Positions 51,957 to 61,139 are shown, counted from the first letter of the stretch. The stretch: 64,000 nucleotides of DNA from SFDP01 sp051891855 (GCA_051891855.1 JBJFFP010000048.1:1-64000); one strand, 5' to 3'. Notes: a model not told the origin generated them from the letters alone. Translations and numbers: made by a program.

Positions 51957-53501
51957 TTATTCTCTCCTTATTCCTTCTTTTAAAAGCTCTCCCAGGGCTT
52001 CGCCTATATCCGAGGCCATAAGGGAATACTCATTTTTCCTTTTTGCAGCCAAATCTCCTGCCTTTCCATGAAGATATACCCCTAAGGAGGCTGCATCAAG
52101 GCCATTCATTCCCTGTGCCAAAAGAGCTCCTATCATACCGGCCAGTAAATCTCCGCTTCCTGCAGTTGCCATTCCGCTGTTTCCGCACAGATTAAGATAT
52201 CCCTGTCTTAGGGAATCGACAATCAGGGTTTTGGCATCCTTCTGCACGATAACGGCCTGATAGTCCACAGCCGTTTTTTCAGCCACTTCCTTCTCTCGAT
52301 CCAAAACCTCCTTTACCGAATAACCGGACAGGTGGGACAACTCAGCCACATGAGGAGTAAGGATCAGTTCCCGTCGGCTTTCTTGTGTACTCTGCTTTTG
52401 CAAAAGCCGGGTACCTAAGGGGGTATCCGCTAAAAGCCTCAACCCATCTGCATCAATCACCAGAGGCTGTCGGCTTTTATCCACAACTGTGTTAAGCAGA
52501 CTTTGGGCTGTTTTCTCTTTTCCCAGAGCAGGGCCCAATACAATCACATCTGCCCAGGAAAGCCGTTCCTCCAACACCCTTTGAGCCTCATCCTGATGGG
52601 AATAGAGAGCCAGCATGGCTTCCGGCAAAAGGGAAATCAAGGAGCTTTGCTGGGAGGAATGGGTGCAGATGCAAACCATCCCGCAGCCGCATCGGAAGGC
52701 TCCCAGACCAGCAAGGAAGGCTGCTCCCCCACTGTCTTTACTTCCGGCAATCACCAGAACCTTTCCAAAGCTGCCCTTATGACCAAAGGCGGGGCGATAA
52801 GGCATATATACAGATGGATGTGCAGATAAAGTCCTCCATCGGGGCAAGGTATTTTCAAAGGAGCTTTCCGTAATTCCGATTCTCTTCACCCGGACATGTC
52901 CGGCATAATCCGCACCGGGGTACAGACACAGCCCCAGCTTTAGAAAGCTGAAGGTTACGGTACAGTCTGCCCGAAAGCAGCTTCCCTTCACCTTCCCCGT
53001 ATTGCTGTCTACACCACTGGGTACGTCGATGGCAATCCGATAGGCCTGTCGGGAAGAAACCTCTTTAAGAAGCTCCCCTGTTTTTCCGGTTACGGGGCGA
53101 CTTAGACCCACTCCAAAAATACCGTCAACTATGACAGTATATGCTCTCTCAGGAAGTTGGGTCACTATCTCCACCTGCATTTTCTCCAGCATTCTGTACT
53201 GCAGGAGAGGAACCTCTCCCAGCTTTTCCACGGGATGGGAGGAAGCATAAAAAAGGGTTACCGAATACTCTCTTTGTGCAAGCAGTCTGGCTACTGCCAT
53301 GGCATCTCCCCCATTATTTCCACTGCCTGCCAGGACAAGGATGCTTTCCTTTTTATCAGGAAAAAGGGTCATTATTTCTTCCACAACAGAAAGAGCTGCC
53401 TGCTCCATTAAAATGAGAGCAGGCACTTGAAAATGTTCGATGGTATTACGGTCAAAGCTTGCCATTTCTTCGCCGGTTACTACATAATGAAACGGTTCCA
53501 T
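51957..53501 (-). CDS. nnr: Bifunctional NAD(P)H-hydrate repair enzyme (epimerase + dehydratase)
   Basis: This 514-residue enzyme repairs damaged NADH/NADPH hydrates: an N-terminal YjeF epimerase domain (about 1-215, with LAGSGNNGGDAMAVARLL) and a C-terminal ADP/ATP-dependent dehydratase domain (about 225-510, with GSKDSGGAAF, TPHVAELSHLSG and the GSGDLLAGMIGALLAQG motif). It overlaps the previous gene by one base. It is downstream of rex, the NADH-sensing regulator, and upstream of alr, which gives a plausible redox-maintenance context. Confidence 0.95.
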   Translation of the reverse strand: MEPFHYVVTGEEMASFDRNTIEHFQVPALILMEQAALSVVEEIMTLFPDKKESILVLAGSGNNGGDAMAVARLLAQREYSVTLFYASSHPVEKLGEVPLLQYRMLEKMQVEIVTQLPERAYTVIVDGIFGVGLSRPVTGKTGELLKEVSSRQAYRIAIDVPSGVDSNTGKVKGSCFRADCTVTFSFLKLGLCLYPGADYAGHVRVKRIGITESSFENTLPRWRTLSAHPSVYMPYRPAFGHKGSFGKVLVIAGSKDSGGAAFLAGLGAFRCGCGMVCICTHSSQQSSLISLLPEAMLALYSHQDEAQRVLEERLSWADVIVLGPALGKEKTAQSLLNTVVDKSRQPLVIDADGLRLLADTPLGTRLLQKQSTQESRRELILTPHVAELSHLSGYSVKEVLDREKEVAEKTAVDYQAVIVQKDAKTLIVDSLRQGYLNLCGNSGMATAGSGDLLAGMIGALLAQGMNGLDAASLGVYLHGKAGDLAAKRKNEYSLMASDIGEALGELLKEGIRRE

Positions 53502-54124
53502 TATTTTTCCTCTTTTTTTCTCACCGGCTTATCCATAGGATTGTATTTCATATCAAACAGCTCCATTACATTAGCACCTAAGGCATCATGCATATAGGAA
53601 TACATCTCCTGATTAGCCACTTCCTTTTCCTGTTTACGCACAATATTTTTCTTCAATTCCACCCTGACCTGATCTATCCACCCGGCAATCTCTATAATCT
53701 CCTTTTCATTTCCTTTTAATACCTGATAACAAAGCTCCATGGTATGAATCATCAGATCGTGGTTCAGCTGATGGATCTCTCTGGGAAGCCCTAACAGCTC
53801 ATCCTCACAGTTTTCCATTTTCTCATTGCATTCTGAAATCAGTCGCTTACTCTCTTCCCGTTTTTTTACGGAAAAGGAATCCTCTTTATCCATCAAATCC
53901 ACGATTCCGTCCATCAGCTTCTTCTTAACCTTCTTAAGATCCTTAAGCTGAGTATTCAGCCTTCCTTGCTTTTTCAGTAAGGCGTTCAACTCCTGTTCCA
54001 TCTTCTGAATGGTCTTATCCGGCTCCATATAGTCAAAAAGGCGATGCCATTTATTATCCAAAACCAGTACGGGAACATTTTTCCCCTGAAGGGCTTTCTC
54101 AAATTCATCAATTTTATCAGCCAT
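53501..54124 (-). CDS. Coiled-coil protein of unknown function
   Basis: A soluble, highly charged 207-residue protein with no signal peptide or membrane helix. Long heptad-like segments at about 35-105 (QKMEQELNALLKKQGRLNTQ, LKKVKKKLMDG) and a shorter helical end suggest an elongated coiled coil. The C terminus MKYNPMDKPVRKKEEK is basic. Homologues flank rex and the nnr gene in other Lachnospiraceae as far as I recall. I do not recognise a function. GGGAGG precedes the ATG. Confidence 0.6.
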   Translation of the reverse strand: MADKIDEFEKALQGKNVPVLVLDNKWHRLFDYMEPDKTIQKMEQELNALLKKQGRLNTQLKDLKKVKKKLMDGIVDLMDKEDSFSVKKREESKRLISECNEKMENCEDELLGLPREIHQLNHDLMIHTMELCYQVLKGNEKEIIEIAGWIDQVRVELKKNIVRKQEKEVANQEMYSYMHDALGANVMELFDMKYNPMDKPVRKKEEK

Positions 54125-54142
54125 AGGTCTTCCTCCCCAGTC

Positions 54143-54805
54143 TTAACTGTTGTGTTCCTGACTGTAGCGGCCAATATTATAGGAAAGCTTCATCAGGCTG
54201 TCAGATAAATGGGCATTTTCCACCTGGATATTTTGGGGAACATTTAAATCCACATGGGCAAAATTCCATATTCCCTTAATTCCGTAGCCGGCCAGCTGCT
54301 CAGCCACTGTAAGTGCCCCCTCCTTGGGAATAGCAATTACGGCAATATCAATATTATTTTCCTGAATAAATTTACCCAGCTCTTCCATGGGCTGAATCGT
54401 AAATTCCCCTATTTTTGTTCCGCAAATCTCTTTCTTTTTATCAAAAATCCCCTTAAACAGAAAACCTCTTCTGGCAAAATTGTCATAATTTACTAGGGCC
54501 TGTCCCAGATTACCCGCACCGATTAAGACCATTCTGTGTTCATTATCCAAGCCGAGAATCTTCCCGATTTCCACAGATAAATGCTCCACATTATAGCCAT
54601 ACCCCTGCTGTCCAAATCCCCCGAAATTATTCAAATCCTGCCGGATTTGTGAGGCAGTCACCTTCATTCTTTCACTGAGCTCCTGGGAAGAAATCCTTTC
54701 GATTCCTTCATCCATTAGTTCTCCCAAATATCGAAAATAACGGGGCAGTCTGCCGATAACAGCCTGTGATATTTCTTTCGTTTCTTTAACTTCCTTCTTC
54801 TCCAC
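54143..54805 (-). CDS. rex: Redox-sensing transcriptional repressor Rex
   Basis: Rex is a homodimeric repressor that reads the NADH/NAD+ ratio and controls fermentation genes. The 220-residue protein has an N-terminal winged helix (about 15-75, including ERISSQELSERMKVTASQIRQDLNNFG) and a Rossmann domain with VLIGAGNLGQALVNY, then the domain-swapped C-terminal helix. GTG start with GGAGG upstream. The gene leads an operon with the coiled-coil protein, nnr, alr and mazF, and a Rex-box-like sequence overlaps its promoter. Confidence 0.95.
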   Translation of the reverse strand: MEKKEVKETKEISQAVIGRLPRYFRYLGELMDEGIERISSQELSERMKVTASQIRQDLNNFGGFGQQGYGYNVEHLSVEIGKILGLDNEHRMVLIGAGNLGQALVNYDNFARRGFLFKGIFDKKKEICGTKIGEFTIQPMEELGKFIQENNIDIAVIAIPKEGALTVAEQLAGYGIKGIWNFAHVDLNVPQNIQVENAHLSDSLMKLSYNIGRYSQEHNS

Positions 54806-54842
54806 TGCAAGCCTCCGAATATTGAATATAGTTTTCTATTTT

Positions 54843-54871
54843 ATTATACTCATTTGTTAATTAACTGTCAA
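54843..54871 (-). promoter_or_regulatory. Consensus sigma-A promoter for rex operon
   Basis: TTGACA (54866-54871), exactly 17 bases, then TATAAT (54843-54848) on the minus strand: both hexamers are perfect. The Rex-box candidate at 54854-54871 covers the -35 and part of the spacer. Confidence 0.8.
54854..54871. promoter_or_regulatory. Candidate Rex operator at its own promoter
   Basis: The sequence TTGTTAA-TTAA-CTGTCAA matches TTGTTAA-N4-TTAACAA perfectly in the left half and at four of seven positions in the right half. It overlaps the rex -35 and lies near the ABC-F -35, so Rex could repress its own operon and perhaps affect the divergent gene. Confidence 0.5.
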
Positions 54872-54875
54872 ATAA

Positions 54876-54904
54876 TTGACATTACTTCCCAAACCCCGTA
54901 AAAT
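54876..54904 (+). promoter_or_regulatory. Sigma-A promoter for the ABC-F gene
   Basis: TTGACA (54876-54881), 17 bases, TAAAAT (54899-54904) on the plus strand. The -35 is perfect. The ABC-F ATG is at 54941 after GGAGG. The divergent rex promoter is only 4 bases away at its -35. Confidence 0.75.
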
Positions 54905-54940
54905 GCTATTAATGTCTTTATAGCAAACGGAGGATAAACC

Positions 54941-56869
54941 ATGATTCTGTCAGTTTCCAATGTCGGAAAAAGTTTTTCGGAAAAAGTCATATTGGATCAA
55001 ATTTCCTTTCATCTGGAGGATTACGATAAAGCTGCCCTTGTGGGCATTAACGGAGCCGGAAAAACTACCCTTCTACGTATTATTGCAGGAGAGCTTTCCG
55101 GTGATGAGGGGCTGGTTACCTTTGCCCGGGGAAAGACTTTCGGTTATCTTGCCCAAAACACCCAAATTTCCGGCCAGCTGTCTATCTATGATACCTTATT
55201 AAAGGTAAAGGAGCCTCTTCTTCTGTTAGAGAATAAGCTGCGTCAGATGGAAGAAGAAATGAAGCATGTTACCGGCAGGGCTCTGGAGGAGCTGATGAAG
55301 CAGTATGCAGATGCCAATCATCGGTATGAGGCTGACGGGGGATATCTCTATCGCAGTGAAATCGTTGGTGTTTTAAAGGGACTGGGATTTTTGGAGGAAG
55401 ATTTTTCGCGCCCCCTCTCTACCCTTTCCGGCGGTCAGAAAACCCGGGTGGCTCTTGGAAATCTGCTTTTGACCAAGCCGGATTTGATTATTCTGGATGA
55501 GCCTACCAATCACCTGGATATGTCCTCTATCGCCTGGCTGGAAACCTATCTGGTAAATTATAAAGGGGCTGTATTAATCGTCTCTCATGATCGATATTTT
55601 CTGGATAAAATAGCAGGGAAGGTAATTGAACTGGATCAGAGAAGGGCTACGGTTTTCCAGGGAAACTATACCGCCTATTCCGAAAAAAAGGCCCTTCTTC
55701 GTCAGGCACAGTGGAACGCTTATTATAAACAGCAGCAGGAAATTAAACATCAGGAAGAGGTGATTGAAAAGCTGAAGTCCTTTAATCGGGAAAAATCCAT
55801 TAAACGTGCAGAGAGCCGGGAAAAGGCCCTAAATAAAATCCAGCTTCTGGAAAAGCCCTCTGAAGCTGATGCAGAAATGAAGCTTATCCTCACTCCCCAT
55901 AAAACCAGCGGAAAGGATGTTTTAGCTGTGGAGGGACTGTCCAAAGCCTTTCCCGGGCGGCCTTTATTTGAACATCTGGATTTCTCCCTAAGACGGGGTG
56001 AGCACGTGGCCATTATCGGGGACAACGGAACCGGTAAAACCACTTTGCTGAAGATCATTAACGGACTGACCCGGGCAGACAGTGGCTCCATCACTCTGGG
56101 TACCAATGTAGCCATCGGCTATTTTGATCAGGAGCATCAGGTATTGAATCAGGGAAAGACCCTTATGGAAGAAATTTCCGACAGCTATCCCTATCTTACG
56201 GGAACACAGATCCGTAACACTCTGGCTGCATTTCTCTTTACCGGAGACGATGTGTTTAAGCAGATCGGCACCCTTTCCGGCGGTGAGCAGGGACGGCTTG
56301 CTCTGGCTAAGCTTATGCTGTCAGAAAGCAATTTCCTGATTTTGGACGAGCCTACCAATCATTTGGATATCCTCTCCCGGGAGATTTTGGAAAATGCCTT
56401 AAACCATTATGAGGGAACTCTGCTTTACGTTTCCCATGATCGATTTTTTATCAATAAAACGGCTCATCGCATACTGGAGCTGTCCCCTCAGGGTCTTACC
56501 GATTATCCGGGAAATTACGATTATTATCTGGAAAAACGTCCCGAGTCTTCAGGCCCGACTGTTTCAGGAGGCTTTCCTCCCTCTTCTGCCAAAGAAAAAA
56601 GAGAAGACAGCCCTTCCTCCATAAGAAAACAGGAATGGAAAAATCGAAAGGAGGAACAGGCAGCCTTACGAAAAAAAGAGAATGCTATAAAGAAAGCGGA
56701 AAAGGAAATCACTGCTCTTGAAGAGAGGTTGGCTATCATTGATGAGGAAATGGTCAAGCCGGAAAACTGCACCAACTCCGCCAAGCTGCAAACGCTGCAG
56801 GAGGAAAAAGAGGAGTTGGATCTTAAGCTTTTGGAATTAATGGAATTGTGGGAAGAGCTGTCTGAGTGA
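54941..56869 (+). CDS. ABC-F family ATPase
   Basis: ABC-F proteins bind the ribosome, not membranes; they act on stalled or antibiotic-bound ribosomes. The 642 residues hold two ABC domains: Walker A GINGAGKTTL and GDNGTGKTTL, signatures LSGGQKTRVALG and LSGGEQGRLALA, Walker B with IILDEPTNHLD and FLILDEPTNHLD. The P-site tRNA interaction motif-like linker between them is charged and helical, and a C-terminal coiled coil (about 555-640) is present. Length and extension resemble housekeeping YdiF/Uup-type proteins rather than short resistance factors. Its 3' end overlaps the convergent surface-protein gene by 33 bases. Confidence 0.92.
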   Translation: MILSVSNVGKSFSEKVILDQISFHLEDYDKAALVGINGAGKTTLLRIIAGELSGDEGLVTFARGKTFGYLAQNTQISGQLSIYDTLLKVKEPLLLLENKLRQMEEEMKHVTGRALEELMKQYADANHRYEADGGYLYRSEIVGVLKGLGFLEEDFSRPLSTLSGGQKTRVALGNLLLTKPDLIILDEPTNHLDMSSIAWLETYLVNYKGAVLIVSHDRYFLDKIAGKVIELDQRRATVFQGNYTAYSEKKALLRQAQWNAYYKQQQEIKHQEEVIEKLKSFNREKSIKRAESREKALNKIQLLEKPSEADAEMKLILTPHKTSGKDVLAVEGLSKAFPGRPLFEHLDFSLRRGEHVAIIGDNGTGKTTLLKIINGLTRADSGSITLGTNVAIGYFDQEHQVLNQGKTLMEEISDSYPYLTGTQIRNTLAAFLFTGDDVFKQIGTLSGGEQGRLALAKLMLSESNFLILDEPTNHLDILSREILENALNHYEGTLLYVSHDRFFINKTAHRILELSPQGLTDYPGNYDYYLEKRPESSGPTVSGGFPPSSAKEKREDSPSSIRKQEWKNRKEEQAALRKKENAIKKAEKEITALEERLAIIDEEMVKPENCTNSAKLQTLQEEKEELDLKLLELMELWEELSE

Positions 56870-59845
56870 TGGAGTTTTCTCTATACTCATTAAAATAAAA
56901 AAGCCTATAAATTCTTTACTCAGTCCCGCAGAAGTCTCCTCTCCGGTTTTTGGTGCTTTCACTGAAGTATTTACCGCAGCTGCCGTACCATAGGAAACAA
57001 TAAACGTGGAGTTATGTCCTACCTGCCAATAGATTTTATCTCCTTCATACCAGCTGGTTAATTTGGTTCTGGTTCCTGTATCGTCTATATACCATACCAG
57101 AAAATCTCCCGAAGAAAGTCCTGAAGGGATACTAAAGGGGATTCCTGCAGTCATAATCCCACCTCCCAGATCGGAAATACGCTTATTTTCAGCAACTGAC
57201 AGAAAATAAATTTCAGCTGCCCCATGGAGCTTCATGGTTTCACAGGATTTCTTCTGATTTTCATTTAATAAGCTGGTTCCTGCATTATTAACTACTAACC
57301 GTATGGTATCCCCACTGCTTTGGTCAACAATAGCCTTCAACGCTTTCATATCCAGCTTGATAATTCCTGTCGACAGCTTGATCTGTAATCCTCCAACACT
57401 TGATGAATCTGCAAATGTCTTTAGATTTTCTCTGGGAATATTCACCGTATCTACCTTCTTACCGGTACCACTTACGTCAAAGATAATTGGATTGTTGGTT
57501 GAATTTCCGGACAATAGACTATTTATCTCACTTTGGGATAAAAGAGACAGGGTAGCCGTTGTATCAGTAATCGTTACTTTTATTTGGGCGGTATTTGTTG
57601 CTCCGCTGGCCGGAATCGTTCCCGTTATGGTCTGAGTGCTCCCCGAACCACTGCCGGATCCTGAGCTTCCTGAACCTGTATTTCCTGCGCCATTGGCTGC
57701 AGTTCCTGTACCTCCTCCCGTACCACTGCCTGTAGAACCTGTGCTTCCGTTTCCTGAGCCGGAATTGCTTCCGCCGCCAGATGAAGTGCCGGTAGCCGGG
57801 ATTACTGTTCCCATAGAAATTTTCACATTACAGCCCAGGCACCAGGTATCTCCGGTATAACCATTGGTGGTTTTCGTAGCCTCTACCTTCCCCTTCGTTA
57901 CGGTGCCTCCGGTATGATTGCTGCTGTCCTTCTCCCCATAGGCCTGGCTGCAGCCTGTACAAATTGCAGGGGAGATGCAGGTTGCCTTTCCTCCACTGTG
58001 TACATGTTCTGTGGAAATCTCCTTCCATACAGCCGTCACATCCGTATTTTTAGTAAAAAGATAGGTTGCTCCTTCCTCATATTCCTTCCCTTCAATCAGC
58101 CATCCGGAAAATTCTTTTCCTTTCGGAGCGATAAAGGTACTGACAGGCAGGGTAAACAGCATCCCTTCAAAGGCTGTTCCATTGCTCATACTGCCACTTC
58201 CCTGGCCTGCATGGTAGGTTACCGTATAGGAAGGGGTATTTTCCTTCACTGCGATGGAAAAAGGAATATAGGCTGTGGTATTGTCATAGGTCTCATCTGC
58301 CGATACCGTAACCTTTACATAATAGCTTCCTACAGAAACAGGAGCCTGTCCTTCTCCTGCAGCCCCACTGTTTGCCGCGGTGGTCAGCGTCTTTCCTTCA
58401 TTCAGATAATATCCGTTGATTGTTGCCGTTCCTGTTCCATTCCAGTTGAAATGTGTCCCCTTATCCACAGACAGAGAAAAGGCTGTTCCATCGTAGGTGT
58501 GGGAAAGGGTTCCTACAGCCGCAATAGTATTCTTTTTCAGAGAAGGATCGGGAGTTTCTTCGGGTTCATCCGAAGGAATACTCCAATTTCCACTATCGTC
58601 CTTCGTAAAGGCTAAATCCGGTAAAGCTGATGTAGGCAGTAGGTTGAAGCTTCCTGCTTCTGACTGCACCGCTGCAATATAGGTGTGTCCTTTATTCACT
58701 GTGCCGGTACTGTAATTCCCGTCAAAGCTTACACCTCCTATGGCAACTTTTGTTGCTCCTTCTATCTTTCCCGGAATGGTCAGAGTCTGATTTTCTCCCA
58801 AAATCACTGTTCCGCCACCGGAAAGAGCAGGCAGCAAGACAGCCGTCTCCAGATTCTTTAACGTTAATACTGTACCGGAAGGGAGAGATACCTTACCTTC
58901 TCCGCTGAAGCTGCTTTTGCTGTTCAAGAGGACATCTGCCTTTTTTCCGCTTCCGCTACTTAAATCAAGACTTCCCACCTCATTTAAAAGCAGGGCAGTC
59001 TGATAGCCCCTCCCATCATCGGTATAAACTACTTTTGCATTGTCAGTACCGCCAGTTGCTCCATAAACCGTTTTTACAAGACCGTTATTTAAATTAATCG
59101 TCACAGCTCCACTGACAATATACTTTTCAGGATTAGGAAGAAATACATCCCCCGCACCTCCACTTCGGTCTTCCCTTGCACCATGAGCGTAGATGCTTCC
59201 TATGGTCCCCGAAGCCTGCGGATCTATAGTAATAGTTGACGTCCCTTTAAAATCATTATTTTTGGCCTTTTCTTCATCACTGCCGTCAGAGAGACTGCCG
59301 GCAAAAATATCTCCCAATGTATTTTCTCCCCGGATAACAATCTGTCCGGCAGCTTTGGCCTCAGGAATTTTATCTGCATCAGAACCGTTGTAATCCGATA
59401 TCCCTCCGCAAAAAAGGTAAATACTAAAAGGAGCGGATGAATTCTTTTTAACATTTTCCAACGTAAGAACATAACCATTGGCAATAATAGCATTTCTTGT
59501 GGAGGTTAAAAAACCGATTTCCATATCCTTAAAGGTTACATCGGCTCCAAGAATTATCCCTGCCTTTCTGAGCGAAAGCCTTCCCCCCTGGATAGTTACC
59601 GGTCGACTGATCACCAACAAATCATCACTACCCGTATCCGCAGCAATCTCCACCGATCCATCTATCTTAATCACATCGATACTTGTATCCTCCAACGCCA
59701 AACCAAATTCCACAGCGTCAGTAACGGTCTTTTCATTTACAGGATCATTTGCGGAAACATAGGACTGCAAAGTAACAATCAGCCCTATTGCTGCACACAC
59801 GATTAACAGATAAAGTACTTTCTTAAATCCCTTAAGCTTTTTCAT
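56837..59845 (-). CDS. Large secreted surface protein with beta-helix and MBG-like repeats
   Basis: The 1002-residue protein has a signal peptide (1-32, cleavage near ASA/AND), a low-complexity beta-helix-type N-terminal region (about 40-420), an MBG-like domain (about 440-533), an InlB-B/Listeria-Bacteroides-type repeat (about 540-608), a cysteine-pair region (622-673), a Gly/Ser-rich linker (686-738) and a C-terminal beta-rich domain (745-955). A sortase-like APKTG lies at 964-968, followed by only about eight hydrophobic residues (FIGFFILM) and then 17 residues without a basic end. The last ten codons lie within the ABC-F 3' end. Wall anchoring is thus doubtful. Confidence 0.8.
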   Translation of the reverse strand: MKKLKGFKKVLYLLIVCAAIGLIVTLQSYVSANDPVNEKTVTDAVEFGLALEDTSIDVIKIDGSVEIAADTGSDDLLVISRPVTIQGGRLSLRKAGIILGADVTFKDMEIGFLTSTRNAIIANGYVLTLENVKKNSSAPFSIYLFCGGISDYNGSDADKIPEAKAAGQIVIRGENTLGDIFAGSLSDGSDEEKAKNNDFKGTSTITIDPQASGTIGSIYAHGAREDRSGGAGDVFLPNPEKYIVSGAVTINLNNGLVKTVYGATGGTDNAKVVYTDDGRGYQTALLLNEVGSLDLSSGSGKKADVLLNSKSSFSGEGKVSLPSGTVLTLKNLETAVLLPALSGGGTVILGENQTLTIPGKIEGATKVAIGGVSFDGNYSTGTVNKGHTYIAAVQSEAGSFNLLPTSALPDLAFTKDDSGNWSIPSDEPEETPDPSLKKNTIAAVGTLSHTYDGTAFSLSVDKGTHFNWNGTGTATINGYYLNEGKTLTTAANSGAAGEGQAPVSVGSYYVKVTVSADETYDNTTAYIPFSIAVKENTPSYTVTYHAGQGSGSMSNGTAFEGMLFTLPVSTFIAPKGKEFSGWLIEGKEYEEGATYLFTKNTDVTAVWKEISTEHVHSGGKATCISPAICTGCSQAYGEKDSSNHTGGTVTKGKVEATKTTNGYTGDTWCLGCNVKISMGTVIPATGTSSGGGSNSGSGNGSTGSTGSGTGGGTGTAANGAGNTGSGSSGSGSGSGSTQTITGTIPASGATNTAQIKVTITDTTATLSLLSQSEINSLLSGNSTNNPIIFDVSGTGKKVDTVNIPRENLKTFADSSSVGGLQIKLSTGIIKLDMKALKAIVDQSSGDTIRLVVNNAGTSLLNENQKKSCETMKLHGAAEIYFLSVAENKRISDLGGGIMTAGIPFSIPSGLSSGDFLVWYIDDTGTRTKLTSWYEGDKIYWQVGHNSTFIVSYGTAAAVNTSVKAPKTGEETSAGLSKEFIGFFILMSIEKTPSLRQLFPQFH

Positions 59846-59871
59846 TCGTTATCACTCCATGAATGGTAAAT

Positions 59872-61080
59872 CTATAAGTTCTTTTCCAGTTCTGCCCGAA
59901 TTGCCTTAATAAAGTCTTCACTGTTCAATACCTGAACATCCTTTAAGGAGGTGATTAGGGCTAAATCCTTTGTCATCTTCCCCTGTTCAATAGTGCTGAG
60001 TGTGGCCCTTTCCAGCTTATCTGCAAAATCCTCTAACGCAGGGTTGCCATCCAGCTCACCTCTTTTTCTCAAGGCGCCGGTCCAGGCAAAAATCGTTGCC
60101 ACGGAGTTAGTGGAGGTTTCCTCCCCTTTCAAATGCTTATAATAATGGCGCTGTACGGTTCCGTGAGCCGCTTCATATTCATAAACTCCTGCAGGGGAAA
60201 CCAGTACCGAAGTCATCATGGCTAAAGAGCCAAAGGCTGAGGATACCATATCACTCATTACGTCGCCGTCATAATTCTTGCAGGCCCAGATAAAACCTCC
60301 CTTAGCCTTCATGACGCGGGCTACGGCATCATCAATCAGGGTATAAAAATATTCCAGTCCCAGCTTTTCAAAGCTGCTCTTATATTCCTGCTCATAGATT
60401 TCCTGAAAAATATCCTTAAAGGTATGGTCATACTTCTTTGAAATGGTGTCCTTAGTGGCAAACCATAAGTCCTGCTTCGTATCAATAGCATAGCTGAAGC
60501 AGGCTCTGGCAAAGCTTTGGATGGATTCTTCCGTATTATGCATACCCTGGATAATTCCCGCACCCTTAAACCGGTGGATCACTTCCCGGGTCACGGTTCC
60601 GTCAGCTGCAGTAAATACCAGCTCTGCCACACCCTCTCCGGGCACCTTTATCTCTGCATTCTTATAGACATCACCATAGGCATGTCTTGCCAGAGTAATG
60701 GGTTTTTCCCAGTTTCTGACACAGGGCTCGATTCCCTTTACCACAATGGGAGTTCTAAACACGGTTCCATCCAGAAGGGCTCTTATGGTTCCGTTAGGGC
60801 TCTTCCACATTTCCTTTAACTTATATTCGGTCATTCTCGCCGCATTGGGAGTAATGGTTGCACATTTTACTGCCACTTTATATTTCAGTGTTGCCTTGGC
60901 AGAATCCACTGTAACCTGATCGTTGGTCTCATTCCGATACTCAAGACCCAAATCGTAATATTCTGTCTTTAAATCGATAAAGGGGAGAAGTAATTCATCC
61001 TTAATCATGGCCCAGAGTATTCTGGTCATTTCATCTCCGTCCATCTCAACCAAGGGGGTAGTCATCTTAATTTTATCCAT
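59872..61080 (-). CDS. icd: NADP-dependent isocitrate dehydrogenase
   Basis: Oxidises isocitrate to 2-oxoglutarate and CO2 with NADP, supplying glutamate synthesis in an incomplete TCA branch. The 402-residue protein is the homodimeric eukaryote-like type, with PLVEMDGDEMTRILW, SPNGTIRALLDGTVFR, YDGDVMSDMVSSAFGSLAMMTS and the NADP-recognising AAHGTVQRHYYKH motif. Start ATG at 61080 follows GGAGG; an ATG four codons upstream overlaps that site. A candidate own promoter lies at 61111-61139; the gene also follows GntR-family and citrate-synthase-like genes. Confidence 0.96.
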   Translation of the reverse strand: MDKIKMTTPLVEMDGDEMTRILWAMIKDELLLPFIDLKTEYYDLGLEYRNETNDQVTVDSAKATLKYKVAVKCATITPNAARMTEYKLKEMWKSPNGTIRALLDGTVFRTPIVVKGIEPCVRNWEKPITLARHAYGDVYKNAEIKVPGEGVAELVFTAADGTVTREVIHRFKGAGIIQGMHNTEESIQSFARACFSYAIDTKQDLWFATKDTISKKYDHTFKDIFQEIYEQEYKSSFEKLGLEYFYTLIDDAVARVMKAKGGFIWACKNYDGDVMSDMVSSAFGSLAMMTSVLVSPAGVYEYEAAHGTVQRHYYKHLKGEETSTNSVATIFAWTGALRKRGELDGNPALEDFADKLERATLSTIEQGKMTKDLALITSLKDVQVLNSEDFIKAIRAELEKNL

Positions 61081-61110
61081 AGAAGCCTCCATTCTTTTTC
61101 TCTTAACTAT

Positions 61111-61139
61111 ACTTTATCGTGAAACTGGATTTTTGGCAA
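61111..61139 (-). promoter_or_regulatory. Candidate promoter for icd
   Basis: TTGCCA (61134-61139), 17-base spacer, TAAAGT (61111-61116) on the minus strand, in the 67-base gap after the GntR-family gene. The -35 is one mismatch from consensus, the -10 two. Confidence 0.45.

Noticed and set aside
57640..57800. Simple repeat encoding Gly/Ser in the surface gene
   Set aside because: Protein-level low complexity only (residues 686-738); codons vary and there is no regular DNA repeat unit.
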